From assembly GCA_022059125.1 (NCBI GenBank), contig JAEUWY010000004.1:3038001-3102000 (forward strand): DNA of 64,000 bases. The letters run 5' to 3'. Each line of letters opens with the position of its first letter. The first letter of the stretch is position 1. The position numbers and the translations under genes are program-made. This document shows, in pieces, positions 57,115 to 64,000 of this stretch. The notes under the pieces are model-generated. The model was given only the letters and a program-made list of their open reading frames with translations. It did no database searches and was not told where the DNA came from. This DNA comes from Corynespora cassiicola (lineage: Eukaryota > Ascomycota > Dothideomycetes > Pleosporales > Corynesporascaceae).

Positions 57115-57180
57115 GCACGCGTTGGGGCAGTCAGGGGCTGATCGGCTCGCTTGTGTGATCGGCTCGCTTGTGGGATACGT
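57115..57180 (-). repeat. Right terminal inverted repeat of the transposon
   Basis: Reverse complement of the left end over 66 bp, with both internal 17-bp units identical to each other here. It ends at GATACGT directly before the TA target base pair. Confidence 0.95.
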
Positions 57181-57530
57181 TAATGTCCCAATCGATCATG
57201 ATGTTTCACGCACCTAGACAAGATTTCATTGCGAGTCGGAGCTCATGCACAGATTAAAATGTGTCAACAATGCACGGAAACTTTTTTAATCATATCCCAT
57301 TTCAACTACGGCAATGCTGTTCTGACATGAAGCTATGCAACTCTAGGAACTATACATGCGAGGTGCACAGGTCTACGGATACCGAGTGTTGGTAGCCAAG
57401 TCTTTCAAGCAACCGGCATTTCCTTCGACTATCTACTCGAATCATTTGGCAACTAGTCTCTATTCACAAAAGAGTAAATATCGCCCAGTTGTGTCAGCTA
57501 GAACTTTTGCCAAACATTCACGTCAACTTC
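57181..57530. other. Intergenic region
   Basis: Between the transposon right end and the XRN1 stop codon; presumably XRN1 3' UTR. No gene recognised. Confidence 0.55.
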
Positions 57531-60500
57531 CTACTGTGCAGCAGGGGCAGGGGCTCCTCCACGACCGCGACCCCGCATACCCCCACGTCCTCGTCCACGC
57601 CCGCGGTGGTTACCTCGCGTGGCATCCAGACTCGGGGGAGGTGCTACGTTGGTATAGTTTTGGGGTCGAAAGTTGGGGTTATTCTTCATAACACCTTCGT
57701 TCGGGTCGCCCATGTCAGTAACCGTAAATCCACCCCGGTTGGCCTTGGCTCCCCCACGGCCGCGAGGTTGGAAACCGTCCGCCTGACCACGTGCAGCATA
57801 ACCACCTCGCCCACCGCGCGGCGGTCCACCATGGATTGGGAGCTCATGTGTTCCATTCTGCGTGTGAGCGTTTCCTCGCGGCGCAAATCCACCGCGACCA
57901 CCTCGTGCGTTTCCATTCTGGTTGGGGGCTTGCTGAGCACCATTAGTGCCGGTTTGTCCATGCGCATTGCCCCGTGGTGCCATGCCTCCACCTCGTCCAC
58001 CCCCAAAAGCTCCACGGTACGAGCCTTGAAGTGGTGGAGGGGCATTGGCGGGGACAAGCTGCGGACCACCACCAGAACCATATCCACGTGTAGTAAGCGG
58101 CTGAGATGTAGGCTGCGGGCGCTTTGCTGCAGCAGCAGTGGAATATGAGACAACCTGTTTATCTGTCAAGTTGAGGACAGCTGTGGCAGGTACAGTTGAT
58201 CCTCTGAAGGGTGAGCAACGATCGCCCAAGGAGGTGCCACTCATGAATGTTGCATCGAAAACAATATCCAGGAGTACGGTTCGTGCTGTGCGGGTCTTGC
58301 CAATAACAGTACCACAAGATCCGATGGGGACTCGTCCCGAATCTTGTACGTAGACAATTCGATCGCCAATAGTGAATCTCTGGTTACCCAGGCGTTGCTC
58401 AGCATCAGAGGGCTTCAGGATTGCGCTTCGAGGGACCTTGCCGATCTTCTTCGTCTCCACATCTTGCGTGATTGCGAAGTTTTTGTCTGCAGCTTCTTCA
58501 ATCCTCCTGACAACATCAGAGTCCAATTGTTCAGCATCCAAAGGCACCTTTTCAAAACTCTTCGACTGCACCTCCTTCAACCAGGCCGCAATTTCTTTGA
58601 CCTTCTGCTTTGCGATTTCAGCGGGGTAGAAATCGGTATCCTCCCATCCGTCACCTGTCGGGTTGTTGATGATGCCCGCGAAGAACTCTGGGAATTTTAT
58701 CATGTACTGGGCGAGTAGATCGATCGCCTTCTGACTATATTCCCACCCGTTTTCGGACTTCCTCGAGTAACCCAAAACCTTTTGTTTCTTCGCCTCGAAT
58801 TTCAGATTGAGCCCGAGATTAAGCTTGAGGCCGGTAGAATTGACGTTGAAGGAAGCGGTGATCTTGGAGAGCGCTAACGGAGGCATATTTAGTTGGCGAG
58901 CGACAACATAAGAGGGGAAGTACGGCGTAGTCCTCTCCGCATGCCTAGCAATATCTCGTCCAAAATCAGATTCTTGCTTCTTGAGCTTAGCGACCATGAC
59001 GGTTGCTTTCATGTCCACGTGGTCGATTACTTGAAGCGGACGTCCGTAGGCATAGTCGCCGAGATAAAAGGCCCGACATCCTACTGGGAATTCCTCTTCA
59101 ATAGGAAGGGCCTCCTGCTCCAAGAAGCGCGGGTCCTCACTAATGACCTCATCAACGATAGTCTGTGCAGCATACTGGGTTTGGATGCCAGGAATATCGG
59201 CGTATTCCTTGATTAGCGCACCCTCGTCAGTCTTTCTGAGGCCCTTGAGCATCTGTACGTGAACAAGAGAGTCGACTTGACCGGTGATCATGCCCAGGCG
59301 TTTGCTGTACGTATTCTCAATACGATCCGCCATCTTCTTGAAATCTGTAATTTCTTTCGGTCCGTGAGGAATCTGAACGGGCACAGGCGGTCCACTCTCT
59401 GGTAAGACATAATCAAAGAGCTCGTCTGTCACCTTGACGACCTTGGCCTCTTGCAAAAACGGATATCCAACATGGACAGCCTTGCCCAGCTTCTCCTTTG
59501 CATGAGAAACGGAAGACCGTTCTTCTGAATCCAGAAGAGTGACAATCATGCTTTCGTTTCGCGAATCCTGCTGGAATACGTTCACACCAGCAAACTCAAG
59601 TTTACCATAGAATGGCAAAGTCTTGAGACTGGGAAAACCGGCAAGGGAAGACGAGCCAAGCTTCACTCCATCCATCAAACCGACGTACACATCGAGTCCC
59701 TCCATGGTTGGAAGTTCGAAGATGTTCTCGATGCAACGACAGTGAGGAAGATCGGGAAACACGTCTGGAAGAGACGAAGGGTAGATGAAATCCAGCTCTG
59801 GGGCATATGTGAACTTCATCGTAACACCAAAGGAGTTGCGTGCCTTTTCGTCATCCGTTAAATCGTTCTCCTTGGTTGCCATAGCCGCAAGGAGTCGGTC
59901 TTCTTCAATGAAGGGAATCTTCACTACGGCTTCCCATTCCATTTTCTTGCCATTCATATCAAGCTGAAAATCGCGCGGATAGAAATCGATAATTGGTGAG
60001 TCTGTGTTTGTCATCAATGGGTGGTATGCAGTCGGGACAATGGTCTTGCTGCGGTCAGGAAGCACACCCATGAGCTGTTGGAAAGGTTTGAAAGGCTGGC
60101 CAAGTTTGAAGTTGATATCGGCGTTCAATCCCAGTTTGACGTCTGAAATCATGGGTGAGTAATGGTATCCGTAGAACCAAGGCCAAGAAGCTACTCCGCG
60201 GTAGTAGTAGTAGAGAACCCATTGCAAACCCTGAACATAGTTTTCAGTTAGCTTTCTAAGCTCGACTTCGTTGCTACGGTCCCATCCGAACTTGGTCTCG
60301 TAGTATTTGTTCTTCCAAGCTTGGAATTTTTCGTCGTACTTCTTGTCCATGGCCGATTGCGCGTCTTCAGGCGAAATGTCGACAATCTTCGCTTTCTCAT
60401 ACTTCTGGAGGACCCGGGTGATAGCTTTCTGCGCCTCATCGTCCTCCACCTCGTCATCATCCTCAACGTCCTCGACCAGTTTCGGTGGGAAGGACAGCTG

Positions 60501-61900
60501 CAGGTGCCTATCACCGTCATCGTTTTGGACAGTCTTCCATTGCAAATGTAGACTATCAGCAAGATCCTGAACGAACTTGCGGTCGGCTGCATTGAGTGTT
60601 GTTGAAAGATCGTACGGAGTCTCTTCTTTGGTCTTCAGGTATTCGGTGATGAAGTCTTTGATCTTAAGGAAGATCTGTTGTTGTTCAGTGGTCATTACGA
60701 TGGTGCCCCTCTTTTTGGTTCGCTCCATAACATCCTCCTTTTCTAGGCGCTTGCCTTTGAACCAAGCAGCATCTGCATTCTCCGACTCGAAATGACGGAA
60801 CTCAACATGCGACAGCTCGTCAAGGAGAAGAGCCAGCCTCTCCATATTGATAACGCCACCCTCATTGATGTATCCCTTAGCCTTAGGCAAGACCGTCTTG
60901 TAAACGTTAAACATGAGGGCCAAAGCACCTTCGTTGATATGCAAATGGGGAAGATTGGGAAGGAAATCGTTGCCGACAAAGAAGGCCATTAGGATGAAAT
61001 CGTCAATAACACGCTCCATATCAAACGGAAACCCAAGAGCACCGGGCTCCTCTAGTTCTTGAAATTCAAGTTCTAGATATTCGCGGACGATGCAAAGGTG
61101 CATCAGATAGAAGTTTTGATGTTCCAACTCCTTGGACTTGGTCTTGCTCTGCCGACCAAATGTGACTTCCTCTCGGAGTAAGCAAAAGTGCGGATCATGG
61201 CTCAGCAGACCAAGCATGATGAGATCAGCGTCCAAACCGTACAGACAGTGGCGGCGATTGGGGTCGTAATCTGGCTGGGCCTTCGCCTGACGAATGTACT
61301 CCATAATCTTGTGCTCGCCTTCACCTGGGACTTCATGGCCGGACAGGACGATTTCCACGCCCTGCCAGTCCAGGTCCTCCGAAACCTTTTTGTTTATGAA
61401 GTACTTTAACTGCTTTGTCAGCTTCGCCATGAACTGAGTGCCGGGTGTGATGCAGTTGCTGTCAAACGGATCTTCCTTGGGCATCTCGACGCCTTCCTTG
61501 ATCGCCTTTTCTCGAGCCTTTTCAGCATCGAGGGCAGTTCGGAAACGACGTGCACGCTGCTGGTTCATCTTGGCACGCGGAGCGACACCGTCGATGGCCA
61601 TGAAGAACAGCTGCTTCGGCTTGATTTTGCCAAATAGGTGCTCGATGTAGTTGAAGATGGCAATGAACATCTTATCCTCGCTCATACGGGCTGTGGGACC
61701 GTCGGAGTCATTGTGGGTGCAATTGTGGATAATACCGTTCATGTCCAGCTGCGGATTTTGGTCAGTCGCATGCGTCACCACGTCGCCTAGCGGATACGTA
61801 CGTAGAGACAGTCGAACTCGGGGATGCGGTTCTCAGCAATGAGCTGAGAAATAGCAGGGTACCGCTCTGACATCCATCGGAAGAACTTGGGGACACCCAT
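57531..61900 (-). CDS. XRN1: 5'-3' exoribonuclease XRN1
   Basis: Exons 61900-61802 and 61748-57531; 1438 residues. Xrn1 degrades decapped mRNA in the cytoplasm. The first exon encodes MGVPKFFRWMSERYP, the invariant N-terminus, and ends at CLY; the second begins LDMNGIIHNC. Nuclease blocks follow: FMAIDGVAPRAKMNQQR, PGEGEHKIM, YGLDADLIMLGL and GNDFLP. The PAZ/KOW/winged-helix and SH3-like middle runs to about residue 1240. The last 190 residues are low complexity with RGG/RGRG repeats (GGRGGMRGRGRG near the end), which could bind RNA or other decay factors; yeast Xrn1 also has a disordered tail but of different composition. The gene is divergent from HAT2, with 461 bp between start codons. Confidence 0.96.
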
Positions 61901-62361
61901 GGCGACTGTATGTAGGGATAGTTGTAGTGATGTCCAACGAGGACGGTAGCAGGTGCTTATGGGCGTCGCAACGAGCGCAGGCCCGAGGTGGGGGGAGAAA
62001 TTCGAAGGAGTCGGGAAGAGAGACGAGAGGAAGAGTCAGCGCACGCAGCGCTTTGGGTTGCAAAGCAGCAGAGGAAGGGGGGTTGGTTCGCGACGCAGAG
62101 GTCTTCAAAGAGCGAAGAGTAAGTGGGTGGCCAGCCAGGTATATTGCCTAAGTGCCAAGCCCCGCTCAGTCGCCGCTCAGGCGGCGCCGCCCGACATCAC
62201 GTGCAGACACGAACGCGAGCAAGAGCCATGGGAGCGCGTCTCGCTTCCAACTGCGGCTTTCCCAAAGACACCCCACAGCATCCAACACTTTGTGCTGCTC
62301 GAGTCCACGTTTCAACTGGTATTTTTGCACCTCTCAGATCAAAACTCTTTACCTACTCACC
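61901..62361. promoter_or_regulatory. Divergent promoter region (XRN1 / HAT2)
   Basis: 461 bp between the two start codons. It is GC-rich and shows no obvious TATA box. A pyrimidine-rich leader (from about 62316) precedes the HAT2 ATG at 62362. Confidence 0.5.
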
Positions 62362-63772
62362 ATGGATGAGACCATGAGCGGTATGTGATTACGCCCTGCG
62401 CGCATCCCAATGCCCGCTAACAGCTACCCTGCAGATGCCGTTAACCCCCACGAGGAGGCAGACCAGGAGGCCATTGAGCATAAGATCGTGAACGAGGAAT
62501 ACAAAATATGGAAAAAGAACTCAGTATTTCTCTACGACATGCTCTATGGACGCGCGCTGGAATGGCCCACTCTCACAACCCAGTGGTTGCCCGACAAGAA
62601 GCCCATCGAGGGTACCAATATGAGCCAGCACCGCATCGTCTTGGGCACGCACACCTCGGGCCAGGCGCAGAACTTTCTACAGGTTGCGAATGTGGAAATA
62701 CCTGACTTCCAGGCACCAGACCTGTCGGACCTGAACGAGGAAAAGGGCGAGGTAGGCGGCCACGGCAACGCGAAGAGACCTTTGGACTGCAAGATTGTAC
62801 AAAAGATTAACCACCCGGGCGAGGTGAACAAAGCTCGCTATCAACCACAGAACCCGGAAATAATAGCATCGTTGTGTGTCGACGGCAAAGTTCTGATCTT
62901 CGACCGGACCAAGCATCCTATGACGCCCAAGGGAGACGGTTCCATCAAATTTGAGGCTGAGCTCGTAGGCCACACCAAAGAAGGCTTTGGTCTGAGCTGG
63001 AGCCCTCTGCTCGAAGGCCACCTTGTTACTGGTAACGAGGATACAACGGTCAAGACATGGGACCTGAAGAGCGGCTTTGCCAAGGGAAACAAATCAATAT
63101 CGCCAACTGCATCCTACTCGGTGCACAGTGCCACCGTTAATGATGTCCAGCACCATCCGATCCACAGTTTTCTGATCGGAACAGCATCGGACGACCTTAC
63201 CTGGCAAGTAATCGACACGCGCATGCAGACGCACAAGAAGGCGCTATACAGCAAGATGGCGCACAACGACGCCGTCAACTGCATAGCCTTCCACCCGGAA
63301 TTCGACGTGACATTCGCAACGGGCTCGGCAGACAAGAGCATCGGTATTTGGGATCTACGCAACTTCGACAAGAAGCTGCATGCTCTTCAAAGCCATTGTG
63401 ATGCCGTCATTGGCCTCCAGTGGCATCCTAATGACGCTGCCATCCTTGCAAGCTCTAGCTACGACCGCCGCATTCTCATGTGGGATCTTAGCAAGATTGG
63501 AGAAGAGCAGACACCGGAGGAGGCCGAAGATGGCCCACCTGAACTGTTAGTGAATTTGCTTTCTAGAATAGCCGTTAACTTATGCTAACACCTGTAGACT
63601 CTTCATGCACGGTGGCTTTACCAACCGCATCTGCGACTTCGATTGGAACAAGAACGATCCCTGGGTCATGCTTGGTGCCGCCGAGGACAACCAACTCCAA
63701 GTTTTCCGCCCAGGCCGCAAGCTCGTCGAACCTATCAGAAAAAATGTCAATCATGGAGAGGTCTCCGATTAG
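62362..63772 (+). CDS. HAT2: Histone acetyltransferase type B subunit 2 (RbAp46/48-like WD40)
   Basis: Exons 62362-62380, 62435-63545 and 63598-63772; 434 residues. Hat2 binds histone H4 and the catalytic subunit Hat1, helping acetylate new H4 before chromatin assembly; the family also includes Msi1/RbAp48 of other chromatin complexes. N-terminal helix: EHKIVNEEYKIWKKNSVFLYD, with EWPTLT following, both conserved. WD repeats run from about 110 (KARYQPQNPEIIAS) to the end, with WDLKS, WDLRN and WDLSK strand ends. Intron 1 (54 bp) and intron 2 (52 bp) both fit the usual signals. The stop at 63770-63772 gives a normal length, but an alternative splice from 63761 to 63823 would extend the frame to the window edge. 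Confidence 0.92.
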
Positions 63773-63823
63773 TTCGGTTTCATCCTTGGCGTTCCACGAT
63801 GCTAACCAGTGCGCTTTTTGCAG

Positions 63824-64000
63824 TCACGGCCAATACACGCTAGTACCCTTGAATCTGCGCCAGTGGCTGCACCTGTATCTGCCTCTCCGGATGTACGTGG
63901 AATCGGGCCCAAAAATGCTTCTTATCTCGAGAACGAATCCCTTGCGTCCGAGCCCCAACACGAGTCCGAGAGAGAAAATGATCCAATCGTCAACGAATCT
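63824..64000 (+). other. Open exon-like stretch, possible C-terminal extension of HAT2
   Basis: Directly after a well-formed 3' splice site (GCTAACC branch, TTTTGCAG acceptor ending at 63823) there are 59 open codons to the window end, in the frame HAT2 would have if 63761-63823 (GTCTCC donor, 63 bp) were removed. The encoded stretch is Ser/Glu/Pro-rich. It could be a HAT2 tail or part of another transcript. Confidence 0.35.

Larger units (their letters stand above)
55330..57180 (-). mobile_element. Intact Fot1/pogo-type DNA transposon, 1851 bp
   Basis: The element is bounded by 66-bp terminal inverted repeats starting ACGTATCCCAC and flanked by TA on both sides (55328-55329 and 57181-57182), the target duplication of the Tc1/mariner superfamily. 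It carries one uninterrupted transposase gene on the minus strand. Size, ends and protein match fungal pogo/Fot1 elements such as those described from Parastagonospora and Fusarium. It sits between the 3' ends of the P450 and XRN1 genes and disrupts neither. The almost identical ends and open frame suggest recent insertion and little repeat-induced mutation. Confidence 0.95.

Overview
The window is nuclear DNA from a filamentous ascomycete (Pezizomycotina). Three things point there: genes on both strands are broken by short GT-AG introns (mostly 46-120 bp, with CTAAC/CTGAC-type branch sites), the gene families are typical of these fungi (Zn2Cys6 regulator, YPQ1, URC4, AIM6, YAR1, HAT2), and there is one intact Fot1/pogo-type DNA transposon. 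A dothideomycete of the Pleosporales kind is my best guess from gene content and style; that is inference and was not tested.

Layout. 0-3.6 kb: the 3' part of an acetoacetyl-CoA synthetase gene (+), convergent with a YIH1/IMPACT gene (-). 3.8-5.5 kb: an uncharacterised protein with an RGG-rich tail (+), divergent from YIH1. 6.1-10.2 kb: a 1348-residue chromodomain protein with an HDA2/HDA3-like middle region and a long coiled coil. 10.7-11.5 kb: signal peptidase subunit SPC3. 12.4-13.9 kb: a flavin monooxygenase. 16.2-18.5 kb: a sugar-type MFS transporter with seven exons. 19.3-20.1 kb: MPO1 (ER fatty-acid alpha-oxidation). 21.4-22.7 kb (-): YPQ1-like vacuolar amino-acid transporter. 23.3-26.2 kb (-): SWA2/auxilin. 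28.8-30.4 kb: URC4. 31.3-32.6 kb: Rag GTPase GTR1. 34.9-37.9 kb (-): a Zn2Cys6 regulator. 41.1-42.0 kb: a small WW-domain protein. 42.7-43.4 kb (-): YAR1-like ankyrin protein. 48.3-48.7 kb (-): a spliced 82-residue protein. 51.8-53.0 kb (-): AIM6-like secreted phosphodiesterase-fold protein, divergent from a P450 at 53.5-55.1 kb. 55.33-57.18 kb: the transposon. 57.5-61.9 kb (-): XRN1, divergent from HAT2 at 62.4 kb, which may run off the window end.

Most genes are conserved housekeeping functions: nutrient sensing (YIH1, GTR1, YPQ1), secretion and vesicle traffic (SPC3, SWA2), lipid and ketone metabolism (AACS, MPO1), chromatin (chromodomain protein, HAT2), RNA decay (XRN1) and ribosome biogenesis (YAR1). 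There is no sign of a biosynthetic cluster, CRISPR array, rRNA or tRNA gene. Long stretches near 14-16, 26-28.7, 32.6-34.9, 38-41, 43.4-48.3 and 48.7-51.8 kb hold no gene I can support. I did not find a new multi-gene system. The points most worth checking are the intact transposon with duplicated repeats inside its inverted ends, the chromodomain/HDA2-3 architecture, two stop-free introns whose lengths are multiples of three (in MPO1 and the Zn2Cys6 gene), the 448-bp intron, the possible HAT2 extension and the 82-residue protein. Exon boundaries were set by eye from splice signals, frame continuity and remembered family conservation.
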